Shown: positions 27,675 to 38,659, counted from the first letter of the stretch. The stretch is DNA of 64,000 nucleotides from Dokdonia sp. 4H-3-7-5 (GCF_000212355.1 NC_015496.1:3318001-3382000); one strand, 5' to 3'. The notes: a model not told the origin generated them from the letters alone. Numbers and translations: made by a program.

Positions 27675-27702
27675 CAATTGTATTTAGGTAGTGTTTTTAT
27701 TA

Positions 27703-27718
27703 CGCTTTCGCGAAAGCG
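27703..27718. repeat. Dispersed palindrome, copy 7 (perfect)
   Basis: Perfect core with TA on the left, in the 82-bp pyrG-yidC gap, 28 bp upstream of the yidC start. Confidence 0.9.
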
Positions 27719-27756
27719 TGATTTTCTCAAAGCAATTCTGCCTCCATTATTAAAAT

Positions 27757-29514
<1,758 letters not shown>

Positions 29515-29547
29515 AATTTATGTTATGCTTTAATAAAAGCAGCCTAT

Positions 29548-31020
29548 TTATCTAGAGTAATTAGGTGCTTCTTTTGTAATTGTCACATCGTGTGGGTGAC
29601 TTTCATTGATACCACTAGCCGTGATTTTTACGAATTGTCCATTTTCCTTCAGTGCCTCTACACTTCCAGCTCCGCAATATCCCATTCCTGCTCTAAGACC
29701 ACCTACAAACTGGTGGATACTCTCATTCAGTTCGCCTTTATATGGTACGCGACCTACAATTCCTTCTGGGACTAGTTTTTTAATATCATCCTCTACATCC
29801 TGAAAGTAACGATCTTTTGATCCCTGTTTCATTGCTTCTACAGAACCCATTCCACGGTAAGACTTAAACTTACGCCCTTCATAGATAATAGTCTCTCCTG
29901 GTGATTCTTTAGTTCCCGCAAGTAAAGATCCTAGCATCACACAATCTGCTCCTGCAGCAATTGCTTTAGGGATATCACCTGTATAACGTATTCCACCATC
30001 TGCAATTACTGGAACTCCTGTTCCTTTAATAGCTGCGGCACATTCAAGTACTGCACTAAATTGTGGGAAACCAACACCTGCTACTACACGCGTAGTACAT
30101 ATAGATCCCGGACCTATACCTACTTTTACCGCATCTGCTCCTGCTTCTACAAGATATTTTGCAGCAGCTCCAGTTGCAATGTTTCCTACTACACAATCTA
30201 GATCTGGGTAAGATGCTTTAACAGACTTTAAGACCTCTACCACACCTTTAGTATGACCGTGAGCAGTATCTATAACAATAGCATCTACTCCCGCTTTTAC
30301 TAATGCACCTGCACGCTCAACAGCATCTCCAGTTACACCTATCGCAGCTGCAACACGCAGTCTACCATAGATGTCTTTATTTGCGTTAGGCTTTAAAGTA
30401 AGTTTTGTGATGTCTCTAAAAGTGATGAGACCTATAAGTGTATTGCTATCTGTAACTACAGGTAGTTTTTCAATTTTGTGATTTTGCAGAATTTCTTCTG
30501 CTTGTTGTAGTGATGTTCCTTCGGCAGCTGTAACGAGGTTTTCTGAAGTCATTACTTCGCTTACCGGACGATCATTGTTTTTCTCAAAACGTAAATCTCT
30601 ATTGGTCACGATACCTATCAATTTCCCAGCATCATCAACAATAGGAATACCTCCTATGCTATGCTCTTTCATGGCTGCTTTTGCATCGCCTACATTTGAT
30701 TCAAGAGGTAATGTAACTGGATCGATAATCATCCCACTTTCGGCACGCTTTACTTTGCGCACTTTAATGGCTTGCTCCTCGATCGTCATGTTTTTATGCA
30801 ACACGCCTATTCCACCCTCTTGCGCTATAGCTATTGCCATACGACTTTCTGTCACTGTGTCCATTGCCGCAGAGACAATAGGTACGTTAAGTGTTATATT
30901 ACGGGTAAATTTTGATTGTATACTAACCTCTCTTGGAAGTACTTCAGAAAATGCTGGTACTAATAGTACGTCATCGTACGTAAGTCCTTCTCCTAAGATT
31001 TTATTCTCGTGTGCAGTCAT
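29548..31020 (-). CDS. guaB: IMP dehydrogenase
   Basis: 490 residues. TIM-barrel enzyme with a pair of CBS domains inserted at about 95-205. The catalytic C308 is in [15 protein letters not shown], with the flap region [12 protein letters not shown] after it. It oxidises IMP to XMP, the committed step to guanine nucleotides. The promoter -7 box at 31111 gives a ~85-nt leader that contains a perfect palindrome copy. Confidence 0.98.
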   Translation of the reverse strand: MTAHENKILGEGLTYDDVLLVPAFSEVLPREVSIQSKFTRNITLNVPIVSAAMDTVTESRMAIAIAQEGGIGVLHKNMTIEEQAIKVRKVKRAESGMIIDPVTLPLESNVGDAKAAMKEHSIGGIPIVDDAGKLIGIVTNRDLRFEKNNDRPVSEVMTSENLVTAAEGTSLQQAEEILQNHKIEKLPVVTDSNTLIGLITFRDITKLTLKPNANKDIYGRLRVAAAIGVTGDAVERAGALVKAGVDAIVIDTAHGHTKGVVEVLKSVKASYPDLDCVVGNIATGAAAKYLVEAGADAVKVGIGPGSICTTRVVAGVGFPQFSAVLECAAAIKGTGVPVIADGGIRYTGDIPKAIAAGADCVMLGSLLAGTKESPGETIIYEGRKFKSYRGMGSVEAMKQGSKDRYFQDVEDDIKKLVPEGIVGRVPYKGELNESIHQFVGGLRAGMGYCGAGSVEALKENGQFVKITASGINESHPHDVTITKEAPNYSR

Positions 31021-31057
31021 CGCAATTATTGTTTTAAGAAGTGAGAGTGGATTATTA

Positions 31058-31073
31058 CGCTTTCGCGAAAGCG
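31058..31073. repeat. Dispersed palindrome, copy 8 (perfect, guaB leader)
   Basis: Perfect core in the 5' leader of guaB, 37 bp upstream of the start codon and 37 bp downstream of the -7 box. Confidence 0.9.
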
Positions 31074-31110
31074 AATAAACTATAAATCCACGCTAACAAT
31101 TAATTGCATG

Positions 31111-31118
31111 CAAAGATA
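31111..31118 (-). promoter_or_regulatory. Promoter -7 box for guaB
   Basis: TATCTTTG on the minus strand matches TAnnTTTG. No TTG at 19-21 bp. The rest of the 31119-31356 gap holds no other feature I can support except a weak TAACTTTA at 31321. Confidence 0.5.
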
Positions 31119-31356
31119 CATTTTATTCCTCAATATGTAAGGGAATCAATTGTAATCTAATAATTAACAGCCTCGATGCTTTAAACCGGACTAGCTTATT
31201 CTAATTTTCTATAATAATCCACTAGCAACAACATCTAGTATGTGCTAGCTATTCTTACTCAATCTAAATACAAACAAACTGATTAACAATTATTTACGAT
31301 TATCCAACATTCTTTCTACTTAACTTTAGAGAAGAAATGAATTAAAAAAAGAAACT

Positions 31357-31602
31357 ATGGCTATCAAACTCGCACACAACTGTTCAAACTGTAACCAACT
31401 TAGAGATGGAAATTTTTGCAAAAAACACGAAGTACACGTAGGTGCTCAATACACCTGTGATAGCTTTGATATGAAAGCTGCTTTAAAAGACGATCGTAAT
31501 TGTGTGACTTGCACTCGCTATCAAGAAAGTGATTGTGCAAATCCTACACAAGCAGCTCCTGGAATGCTATGCGCTTCTTGGGCTCCGCAAGGCGAAGCTT
31601 AA
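31357..31602 (+). CDS. Small eight-cysteine protein with internal duplication
   Basis: 81 residues, no signal or membrane segment. Two half-repeats each carry CxxC plus two more cysteines: C9, C12, C21, C34 and C49, C52, C60, C72. Spacing is CxxC-x8-C-x12-C and CxxC-x7-C-x11-C, and each half ends with Cys followed by Ser or Ala and an aromatic residue (CDSF, CASW). This suggests two metal or iron-sulfur sites, or two small disulfide-free zinc knuckles. I do not recognise the family. It is monocistronic, between guaB and the iron block, and ends at a strong hairpin. Confidence 0.8.
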   Translation: MAIKLAHNCSNCNQLRDGNFCKKHEVHVGAQYTCDSFDMKAALKDDRNCVTCTRYQESDCANPTQAAPGMLCASWAPQGEA

Positions 31603-31616
31603 GACAAGGATATTAC

Positions 31617-31660
31617 AAAGACAAAGCCATCTCATAAGTTTATGAGATGGCTTTGTCTTT
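31617..31660. terminator. Long bidirectional hairpin terminator
   Basis: A 20-bp perfect stem (31617-31636 with 31641-31660) and four-base loop between the convergent eight-cysteine gene and the TonB receptor gene. T residues end both arms. Confidence 0.8.
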
Positions 31661-31676
31661 GAGTAAAACTCTATTG

Positions 31677-34115
31677 CTATATTTTAATCTGTAGCGTCGT
31701 ATAAAAAGTAACCGGCTCTGCTGGTATAATCCCAGGGCCAGGATATCCTGTAGCACGTCTCGTGAAGTAAGACTCATCTAGCGCATTATTTAATCCAGCC
31801 TCTAATTTGAAACGCTTCCAAGTATATGCCGCCGAAATATCTAGTACTCCGTATGAAGGGATTGTCCCCTCTATACCACGTTGATTATCATTTACGTCTT
31901 GTGGAGCATTTGATGCGTCTGTAAATTGTTCTGTAAGGTATGTGTATTGTACACTTCCTGTAAAATTTTTATATCCAAAATTCACTCCAGTTTTAAAGTT
32001 TATATCTGGAATAAACTCTACTTCATTACCCTCTACACCATTTCTATCAGAGTTTAAATATTCTGAACTTGTAAGCGCTAGGTTTGTAAAGAGCTTAAGT
32101 TTATAATCTGATTGTTCTTCAAAAAATGTGTTTTTTATATTCCAATCTGTAAAAAATTCTAAACCGTAAATAAATGCATCTCCTATGTTGCCACGACGTC
32201 TTTTTATACTATTATCTGAGTCTACAAATAACACTTCTCCTAGTCGGTCATCATATCGCACACCAAACAAACTAAAATCATAAGCAAACTTATTATCTAT
32301 GCGTCCTCTAGCTCCTAAGTCTACAGTAAATCCCTCCTCATCAGTTATATTCTCATCAACTACAAATGATGGATTTGTAATTCTAATATCATTAAATGTA
32401 ACAGAACGATAATTCTGGCTAAAGTTCCCGTACAATTCAACTGCTGGAGATAGATCATATGTTACGCCTGCACCTAACAGTAAAAAATCACGGTCAAAAA
32501 CTCTATTATCTGCTATATCCTCATTTACAAGTAAATTACCCGCTAGGTCAACCACTACATTATTAAAAGAACCTGCACTCTCTGTTTTGATTTGCTCATA
32601 TCTAAAACCTGGAGTTATAGAAAGTCTATCTGTAACATTAAAGATGTTTTCTCCAAAAATAGCTAGGTTTCTATTAGGAAAATCAAATTCAGCTTGACGC
32701 TCATAATTAGGAAACTGCGCTGTAGCAAAACTAAAATCTGCATCTGCAGCCGTAGTTCCAGGTCCTTGCTGCTGACTATTACTTGCGTCATAATATTTAC
32801 TTCCTATTAAGAAAACAGCATCCTTCTCTCCTATCTTATATCTCGTAAGCAAGCGTGCTTCTGCACCCCAGTTTGTAAAGTTATCCACTAGAAGTTCTCT
32901 AGGTTCTTCTAGATCATCTGGCTGTGACACTCTGTTTGTTCTAAAACCTACGGCACTACGTTGTGCGTCTAGACCAAACACGTTTAAGCTAAAATCTGTT
33001 TTATCACTAAAGGCGTGATCAAGGCGTAAAGAATATACTTTCCAGTCTACATCAAACCAATTGCGATCACGATTACTAAAGTTAGGATCCTCTATAAATT
33101 GAGCATCTGTAAGACCTCCAGCCTGCTTTGCTAAATAATTAAACAGGGTCAATTCTCCTATTATTTTAGTATTCTCACTAAGCTGGTATGCTGCGTGCGC
33201 AAAGTAATTACGGCTATTAAACTGAGAGTTAGGTCTCCAGCCATCTCCTTCTTTGTAATTGAAATAAGTGTAATAACTGAATTTCCCTACCGTACCACTT
33301 AAACTATTAAACGAGGTAAGCAACCCATAAGAACCTGCTGTCTGTCTTGATATCAATTCTATTTTTTTGTCTTTTACTGGCTCTCTAAATTTGAAATTTA
33401 TCAATCCGCCAAACTGTGTTCCATATTGCAATGATGCTGCTCCACGTACTACTTGAATTTCTTTAAGAGCCTCTGCCGGTGGCGTGTAGTAACTCTCTGG
33501 ATATCCAAGAACGTCTGCACTTATATCATAGTTATTCTGTCTAATATTAAAGTTGGCAGAACGGTTAGGGTCTAATCCTCTTCCTCCAATGTTGAGTTGC
33601 AATCCAGCATCTCCATTTTCATAAATGTTGAGTCCTACTACCTGACTATAAATCTGTCTAGGTGCATTTGTAGCTAGGTTTGCCGTAAGTTGGTCTACAA
33701 GTACTACTTCACTCTTTTTACCAGCATAAATTGCTGTTCCCTCTACTTTTTTAAGTGAGCGTAAAGCAAAAATCTTCTCACGACGGCTTGTAAGCACCAC
33801 TTCAGAAAGTGATTCCCCTAGCTCTTGAAGAGTATAATTCTTAGTAACATTATTGGTAATTGAAACTTGATCTTCTACAAGCTCATAAGCAAAGCCAAAA
33901 ACAACTACCGCGTAGCTTCCAGATGTCACATTATCAAATGTAAACGCTCCAGAAGCATCTGTAGTAACGACCATATTTGCCTGACGCACATATACCTCAA
34001 CCTCAGCAATACCCGCACCTGTAGCGTCTGTTACTTTACCTGAAAATGTAAATTGTGCACTCATAGAAAGCGCACATAAAATCAATAACAACGTATTATA
34101 AACCTTTAATTTCAT
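31677..34115 (-). CDS. TonB-dependent outer-membrane receptor (likely iron compound)
   Basis: About 813 residues from the ATG at 34115, which gives the signal MKLKVYNTLLLILCALSMSA; an upstream start at 34148 would lie inside the preceding gene and before the signal. A carboxypeptidase-like beta-sandwich (GKVTDATGAGIAEVEVYVR) comes first, then the plug (KEIQVVRGAASLQYGTQ) and a 22-strand barrel ending in an aromatic-poor LQIKI. It overlaps the HTTM gene by 20 bp, so translation is coupled. Uptake of ferric siderophore or heme is inferred from the neighbours imelysin and haem-binding protein. Confidence 0.92.
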   Translation of the reverse strand: MKLKVYNTLLLILCALSMSAQFTFSGKVTDATGAGIAEVEVYVRQANMVVTTDASGAFTFDNVTSGSYAVVVFGFAYELVEDQVSITNNVTKNYTLQELGESLSEVVLTSRREKIFALRSLKKVEGTAIYAGKKSEVVLVDQLTANLATNAPRQIYSQVVGLNIYENGDAGLQLNIGGRGLDPNRSANFNIRQNNYDISADVLGYPESYYTPPAEALKEIQVVRGAASLQYGTQFGGLINFKFREPVKDKKIELISRQTAGSYGLLTSFNSLSGTVGKFSYYTYFNYKEGDGWRPNSQFNSRNYFAHAAYQLSENTKIIGELTLFNYLAKQAGGLTDAQFIEDPNFSNRDRNWFDVDWKVYSLRLDHAFSDKTDFSLNVFGLDAQRSAVGFRTNRVSQPDDLEEPRELLVDNFTNWGAEARLLTRYKIGEKDAVFLIGSKYYDASNSQQQGPGTTAADADFSFATAQFPNYERQAEFDFPNRNLAIFGENIFNVTDRLSITPGFRYEQIKTESAGSFNNVVVDLAGNLLVNEDIADNRVFDRDFLLLGAGVTYDLSPAVELYGNFSQNYRSVTFNDIRITNPSFVVDENITDEEGFTVDLGARGRIDNKFAYDFSLFGVRYDDRLGEVLFVDSDNSIKRRRGNIGDAFIYGLEFFTDWNIKNTFFEEQSDYKLKLFTNLALTSSEYLNSDRNGVEGNEVEFIPDINFKTGVNFGYKNFTGSVQYTYLTEQFTDASNAPQDVNDNQRGIEGTIPSYGVLDISAAYTWKRFKLEAGLNNALDESYFTRRATGYPGPGIIPAEPVTFYTTLQIKI

Positions 34116-35475
34116 CTGTAAATGGTATAATCCAATTTTTATGAGCAAAAGAATCTTCTATTTGCGCGAGATCCGCTTTGGGATCAATATATGTGGTACT
34201 CAACCTTCCATTAAGAGCAACATAAGACTCCACGTAGACTTCTACCTCTTGGTGACCCTGACCCTCAAAATGGTCGCGAAGATAGTGAGCATATTCTAAA
34301 ATAAAGTCTGGCTGGAAGCTCATTTGCTTTTCTTGTAGTGGAGTTAAGAAATCTGTATTATCTACATAAAATCGCTTTCCGCTTACGCCATCTACTATTT
34401 TAAATTGTGCATAGCCAGATTTCTCCATGAGCATCACTCTCCATGAGAATCTATAGCCCTCTTCTGTCCAGAATAACTCCCCAGGATACGCTAGGTAACG
34501 CCATGGCAATAGTAGTTGGACTGTAAAAAATATCGCTACAATAACTATAGAAGCCTTTGCTAGATTAAGGTTTCTAGGCGCATAATGCTGTGTAGTTTCT
34601 AATAACTGTTGTGGATATTTTACCGCTTTCGCGAAAGCATAAATAATCTTTTTATGAAAACCTACATCAAAGAAAATCAACGCGCTCACTATCATCACAT
34701 ACGGAAACATCCCGATAGGAAACAACACTCGTGTAAGCACATGGAAAATGATGACCATGATAAATGCAAAAGGCCTCGACTTACGCCAGAGCAAGAAAAA
34801 AGGAATCAACAAATCATATCCCGCTCCAAACCAACTAAAGGCATAATGCACCCATTCTTGACCCAACAAATCACCTATAAACGGAATATCAAATTTAGAA
34901 GGCAACCAAATTTTAAGCGGCATGGCCTTTACAAGCCAGTCACTATTAAGCTTTGCTAGTCCTGCATATACATACACTATCCCCAGCAGTAGTTTGATAC
35001 TATCTATTGTCCAGCGAGGCACAAACTGGATGGGTGTAGCTGCACGCTTTCGCGAAAGCTGTAATGCATCAATCGAAAAATAAGAACCAGCAGGTATAAA
35101 AATCATCAAGAAGCTAAGCATGCTGATGAAGTAATAGTGATTGAGATACATGGTTTTATCCATGAGCTCTATATATGTGAAGCTCAAAAAGAATATGATA
35201 ATTGCCAGACGGTATTTATAACCTATGGTTATCATGATCGTACTTAACGCACATATCGCAAATAACAAGTAGGTATAATTCTCGAAAGGACGCACCCACT
35301 CAAAACCATAAAATGTAAAATGGAAGGATGGTGCAATATAGAATTTCTCAATCCACCCGTGACTCCAGAATCTGATGAGACTGGCTAGCATGAGCAATCC
35401 AAAAGACACACGAAAGACCGCTAGTGGTGCGGCCTCTCTTTGTGTATTTAAATATCTTTTGACTTGCTGTATCAT
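34096..35475 (-). CDS. HTTM-domain membrane protein
   Basis: 459 residues. About seven membrane segments in the first ~300 residues, with APLAVFRVSFGLLMLASLIR and LLGIVYVYAGLAKLNSDWL matching the HTTM family (horizontally transferred transmembrane domain, related to vitamin K-dependent gamma-carboxylase). The last ~140 residues are soluble and probably periplasmic. Members of this family recur next to imelysin and TonB receptors in Bacteroidota iron operons; the reaction is not known. It contains two palindrome copies (read as AFAKA and LSRKR). It sits 7 bp after the imelysin gene and overlaps the receptor gene. Confidence 0.85.
   Translation of the reverse strand: MIQQVKRYLNTQREAAPLAVFRVSFGLLMLASLIRFWSHGWIEKFYIAPSFHFTFYGFEWVRPFENYTYLLFAICALSTIMITIGYKYRLAIIIFFLSFTYIELMDKTMYLNHYYFISMLSFLMIFIPAGSYFSIDALQLSRKRAATPIQFVPRWTIDSIKLLLGIVYVYAGLAKLNSDWLVKAMPLKIWLPSKFDIPFIGDLLGQEWVHYAFSWFGAGYDLLIPFFLLWRKSRPFAFIMVIIFHVLTRVLFPIGMFPYVMIVSALIFFDVGFHKKIIYAFAKAVKYPQQLLETTQHYAPRNLNLAKASIVIVAIFFTVQLLLPWRYLAYPGELFWTEEGYRFSWRVMLMEKSGYAQFKIVDGVSGKRFYVDNTDFLTPLQEKQMSFQPDFILEYAHYLRDHFEGQGHQEVEVYVESYVALNGRLSTTYIDPKADLAQIEDSFAHKNWIIPFTDEIKGL
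34624..34639. repeat. Dispersed palindrome, copy 9 (one mismatch, in gene)
   Basis: CGCTTTCGCGAAAGCA, inside the HTTM gene and read in the AFAKA frame (YAFAKAVKYP). Confidence 0.85.
35045..35060. repeat. Dispersed palindrome, copy 10 (one mismatch, in gene)
   Basis: CGCTTTCGCGAAAGCT, inside the HTTM gene and read in the LSRKR frame (LQLSRKRAAT). Confidence 0.85.
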
Positions 35476-35482
35476 CTAAGAT

Positions 35483-36604
35483 CTAATCTCCGTCTGCATC
35501 TGCAAAATCAATACTAATGCTCATTGCGCTTACCATATCTACTTTAAGAAGTGGTACAAGGCGTTGTACTTCATTATAAGACTCTAAAAATGTCGAAGGA
35601 GGATTTTGAGAAAGTTCGCTTTCAAAACTTCCCAATGCACTTACCGAAGCACGTGCAACATCAAATTGCGAGTTTATGATCTCATTTAGATCTACGCCGT
35701 CTTTTATTGCATTAAGTTCATCAAGATAAGATGATAAGCTTTCGCCTTGAGCATTTGTATTATATGCTTTTCCATTAAAGAAGTCTTGAGTTGCATCTAG
35801 ACCTACTAAAAATAATTCTTTAGAAAGGTTGCCTGCATACAGTGCTTCTAGATTGCCAACTTCTACATTACCAGAAAATACGCCTCCAGGAATTCCCATT
35901 TTACCAGCACGTAAGAACTTCTCGTAATAGAATATGTAATCATTTACAAAACGATCTGTAGACGCCGTCGCCGAAGCTCCATCGTTTTCTATAAATGCAG
36001 CTCTGTAAGAACCTTGCCACTCGCTTAATACTGATACTGTAAGTTGCTTCATATCTGCAACTACATCATTAAGATATTGCTTGTAAGCAGCTCCTTCTGC
36101 TCCATTATAAACTGCAAGAATCGCAGTCTCGTCTGCTCCTAAACCGTATAATAAGTAATCAATTGCTGGAAAACCTTTGGCAGAGCGGTTAGATGATAGT
36201 CCAAAATCATAAGAACCATTATCAATGTTACTCTCTATGGTAGTAACATTTGCTGGGTAAATGTTTACGTTAAGACGTAGGTTAACCGTTTCGGCTGGGC
36301 CTATTTCAAAAATAGAAACTCGTTGCCATGTTGTATAAGCGTCTAACCATGCGGCACGCACTGCGGTTAGGTCACTAGCATCTGCAGTAAATGCTGCTGT
36401 TGCGCTTTCTAGTGTATTTACCTTTGCATTAAAGTCTACATAACCTGGCACAATAATATTATCTGCCCAATTAGTAAGCATCGCGCTACGATCAAAGTTA
36501 CCTGTGTTTCCTGTTCCACTATCGTCTGTTGTAATGGTTGTATCATCACTACCACATGCATAAAAGAACAAAGCAATTGCTATAATTCCAAAAATCTTTT
36601 TCAT
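35483..36604 (-). CDS. Imelysin-family lipoprotein
   Basis: About 373 residues from the ATG at 36604; its signal MKKIFGIIAIALFFYACGSD is a lipoprotein signal, and the longer frame to 36640 adds a non-signal leader. The helical body has RAAWLDAYTTWQRVSIFEIG and KGFPAIDYLLYG, the latter at the site of the imelysin metal-binding motif; a second bundle follows. Imelysins are periplasmic or outer-membrane proteins of iron uptake, formerly called peptidase M75. It lies in the iron operon between DUF4856 and HTTM genes. Family call is firm. Confidence 0.9.
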   Translation of the reverse strand: MKKIFGIIAIALFFYACGSDDTTITTDDSGTGNTGNFDRSAMLTNWADNIIVPGYVDFNAKVNTLESATAAFTADASDLTAVRAAWLDAYTTWQRVSIFEIGPAETVNLRLNVNIYPANVTTIESNIDNGSYDFGLSSNRSAKGFPAIDYLLYGLGADETAILAVYNGAEGAAYKQYLNDVVADMKQLTVSVLSEWQGSYRAAFIENDGASATASTDRFVNDYIFYYEKFLRAGKMGIPGGVFSGNVEVGNLEALYAGNLSKELFLVGLDATQDFFNGKAYNTNAQGESLSSYLDELNAIKDGVDLNEIINSQFDVARASVSALGSFESELSQNPPSTFLESYNEVQRLVPLLKVDMVSAMSISIDFADADGD

Positions 36605-36630
36605 AGTTAATTCTTCTTTTTTCCACCAAA

Positions 36631-36650
36631 AGGGAGCCAATGGGCTCCCT
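36631..36650 (-). promoter_or_regulatory. Intercistronic hairpin between DUF4856 and imelysin genes
   Basis: Perfect stem AGGGAGCC/GGCTCCCT with a four-base loop, without a strong T run. It may set the ratio of the two products by partial termination or mRNA protection. Confidence 0.5.
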
Positions 36651-36671
36651 GTGAGTAGGTGTTATTTCTTA

Positions 36672-37880
36672 TTAGCTTCCTGCTTGCTCTAATGTGAAGT
36701 CAAAACGATCTGTTATCGTAGTTGATATTAAATCAAGAGTTGCTGGTGTAACTTCCCAAAGTCCGTTACCAGCTGTTAGTTGGCTTACGATTCCTTGTAC
36801 TTCTTCTCTAGATAAGTATGGTGCATCTGTATCAGGGTTACGTGTAAATTGTAAGCTATATACAAATCCAAAACCTTCTGATAGATCATGAAATGCAGTT
36901 CCAAAATTACCTGCCTCTATAGCATTTTTACCTTGTTGTAAGTAGTAAACTGCACGAATCCCTACTACCTCAGAGATTTTTGTTCTTAAGATTTCTGCTT
37001 GCTCATCTCTTAATTCGTAATCCTTTGCAACGATTGCTGCACGACCTAGTTTAAAAGCATCAAAAACATCTTGAGCAATACCTGCAAAGTCTTCATCTCC
37101 TTCTACACGACCTAAATATCTGTTTAAGAAGAAATCATCAGAACCTATAGTAGCATTTGCATTTGCTGGATCTGCACTGTTGCCAAAAAGGTAACCAAAA
37201 GCCTCATCCCACTTGTGCTCCATATCTGTGTATACTTTACCCTCTACAAGAACATCTGCATCATTATCTGCTATGTTTGTACCAGCGTCTAGTACGTTTG
37301 TACCTAAGTAATTGTTAAGCATTTGATCAACCATTAGTGCACCTATAAGACTCTTTGCAACAATTTGGTTATATTCCAAACCATTTGCTGCTACATAACG
37401 AGTGCTTTCTCCATCTGCTATTTGACCAGCAACACCTATAGAAGCTTGTGTATTTTGAGCTGGAAATACTTCGTTTATCTGTGTTGTGAAGTGTGACTCT
37501 ATATATGCTTTGATTTCAGCAGAGGCTGCTGCATTTGTAGAAAAGTAATCTGTAGAAGCAGCTACTTTACTTTTTACACTCTTATCAGACGCATTTAAAT
37601 CTGCATCCTCAAAAGGGTTATTCTCATTTGCAAACATGTCTGTTAATGATGCTATAGAAGCATTATCAAAATCACTCATCTCGCTCACAATTTCTTGTGC
37701 CATTGCGATGCGTGTTGTTTGTCCTGAGAAGCTTACAGTGCTTTCTCCATTTCTTTCAAAAGAATAAGTTGCTGGTGCAACTACTTCAATTTCTTGTTCG
37801 ATTACTGGGCTATCGTCATCTTCACAAGATGTAAAGGCGATTGTCGTAATTGCTAGTGCTATTGGTAAGAAGTTTTTCAT
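36672..37880 (-). CDS. DUF4856 lipoprotein, first gene of the iron operon
   Basis: 402 residues with a lipoprotein signal ending FTSC, then EDDDSP. The body fits DUF4856 (YSFERNGESTVSFSGQTTRI near the start, DMEHKWDEAFGYLFG in the middle), a family found with imelysins in Bacteroidota iron loci; its biochemical role is unknown. It has a strong promoter (TTG-N20-TATTTTTG) with a candidate operator directly upstream, so the operon is probably regulated by iron. The next genes in the operon are imelysin, HTTM and the TonB receptor. Confidence 0.85.
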   Translation of the reverse strand: MKNFLPIALAITTIAFTSCEDDDSPVIEQEIEVVAPATYSFERNGESTVSFSGQTTRIAMAQEIVSEMSDFDNASIASLTDMFANENNPFEDADLNASDKSVKSKVAASTDYFSTNAAASAEIKAYIESHFTTQINEVFPAQNTQASIGVAGQIADGESTRYVAANGLEYNQIVAKSLIGALMVDQMLNNYLGTNVLDAGTNIADNDADVLVEGKVYTDMEHKWDEAFGYLFGNSADPANANATIGSDDFFLNRYLGRVEGDEDFAGIAQDVFDAFKLGRAAIVAKDYELRDEQAEILRTKISEVVGIRAVYYLQQGKNAIEAGNFGTAFHDLSEGFGFVYSLQFTRNPDTDAPYLSREEVQGIVSQLTAGNGLWEVTPATLDLISTTITDRFDFTLEQAGS

Positions 37881-37923
37881 TTTTATTTAGACTTAATATA
37901 AATAGTAAATTTGTTTACGACGG

Positions 37924-37954
37924 CAAAAATAATAGTCATTTCTCGTTCTAGCAA
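37924..37954 (-). promoter_or_regulatory. Promoter of the DUF4856-imelysin-HTTM-TonB operon
   Basis: On the minus strand TTG (37952-37954), exactly 20 bp, then TATTTTTG (37924-37931). The leader to the ATG at 37880 is about 37 nt. Confidence 0.75.
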
Positions 37955-37955
37955 G

Positions 37956-37974
37956 CTTATTTAGAATAAATAAG
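37956..37974. promoter_or_regulatory. Candidate iron-responsive operator
   Basis: A 19-bp palindrome CTTATTTA-GAA-TAAATAAG, perfect 8-bp arms, one base upstream of the -33 TTG. A related site lies in front of the haem-binding protein gene. The AT-rich palindrome and gene context suggest Fur, but the regulator is inference. Confidence 0.5.
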
Positions 37975-38008
37975 AATAAGAATGTGTTAAAATTAATTTT
38001 TGCTGTTT

Positions 38009-38476
38009 TTATTGCACAACCATCTCGCTCTGTATCTGGGCTCGAGCTTCTTTTGCCCAGTTTTCTAAAAGCTCTTTTTCTTCGTCAGATAAGTCTCCAT
38101 GAAGCAGTGTATATGATTTTAGAGGCATTTCTCCCTCTTCAACTTCTTCTATGAGCTCATCTAGTTTATGGTCTTTTTTCTTGAGGGAATAGTTATTCCA
38201 CTCTTCTACATCAAAATGTCTTTTACCATCTTCAATATGATCGTTTACCCAATAAGATAAAGGTGCAATATCTGCATACCAAGGATATGTAGTTACACCA
38301 CTATGACAATCATAACAATTGTTGCTGAATATCGCTCTCACCTCTGCAGGCATATTAGTTTCTGTTTCAAATGCATCTATAGCGAGATAATTACCTTCTT
38401 GCTTATCTGGTCTAATAAATTGAATAACTACAAGCGCAATAAGTGCTATGATCAAAAAATATCGAAGAATCTTCAT
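38009..38476 (-). CDS. Haem-binding domain protein
   Basis: About 155 residues from the ATG at 38476; the longer start at 38503 overlaps the promoter. An N-terminal membrane anchor (ILRYFLIIALIALVVIQF) precedes the haem-binding domain with NNCYDCHSG (CxxCH) and YPWYADIAPLSYWV, as in the PF14376 family. It may bind c-type heme in the envelope. It is monocistronic with its own promoter and an operator-like palindrome, upstream of the DUF4856 operon on the same strand. Confidence 0.9.
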   Translation of the reverse strand: MKILRYFLIIALIALVVIQFIRPDKQEGNYLAIDAFETETNMPAEVRAIFSNNCYDCHSGVTTYPWYADIAPLSYWVNDHIEDGKRHFDVEEWNNYSLKKKDHKLDELIEEVEEGEMPLKSYTLLHGDLSDEEKELLENWAKEARAQIQSEMVVQ

Positions 38477-38500
38477 AATATGGTTGTTTGTATTATGCGG

Positions 38501-38531
38501 CAAAAATAATACGTAGTTGAAAAAGAGACAA
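38501..38531 (-). promoter_or_regulatory. Promoter of the haem-binding protein gene
   Basis: On the minus strand TTG (38529-38531), exactly 20 bp, then TATTTTTG (38501-38508). The layout is the same as in front of the DUF4856 operon. Confidence 0.75.
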
Positions 38532-38538
38532 CCTTATC

Positions 38539-38557
38539 TTTAATTATTCTAAATAAG
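38539..38557. promoter_or_regulatory. Candidate iron-responsive operator, second copy
   Basis: TTTAATTA-TTC-TAAATAAG: right arm identical to the site at 37956-37974 and left arm matching at 6 of 8 positions. The two sites also share TTATTCTAAATAA in opposite orientation. Confidence 0.45.
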
Positions 38558-38586
38558 TTTAAGGATAATAAAGTTTACTTAACATA

Positions 38587-38602
38587 CGCTTTCGCGAAAG
38601 CA
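38587..38602. repeat. Dispersed palindrome, copy 11 (one mismatch)
   Basis: CGCTTTCGCGAAAGCA, intergenic, directly beside the helicase terminator. Confidence 0.85.
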
Positions 38603-38638
38603 TAAAAAAAACCCCTTATCCATACAGATAAGAGGTTT
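38603..38638 (-). terminator. Terminator after the DEAD-box gene
   Basis: Imperfect stem around AACCCCTTATC/GATAAGAGGTT with a T run on the minus strand (A run at 38603-38611). Confidence 0.75.
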
Positions 38639-38659
38639 CATATTTATTAAAGAAAACTA

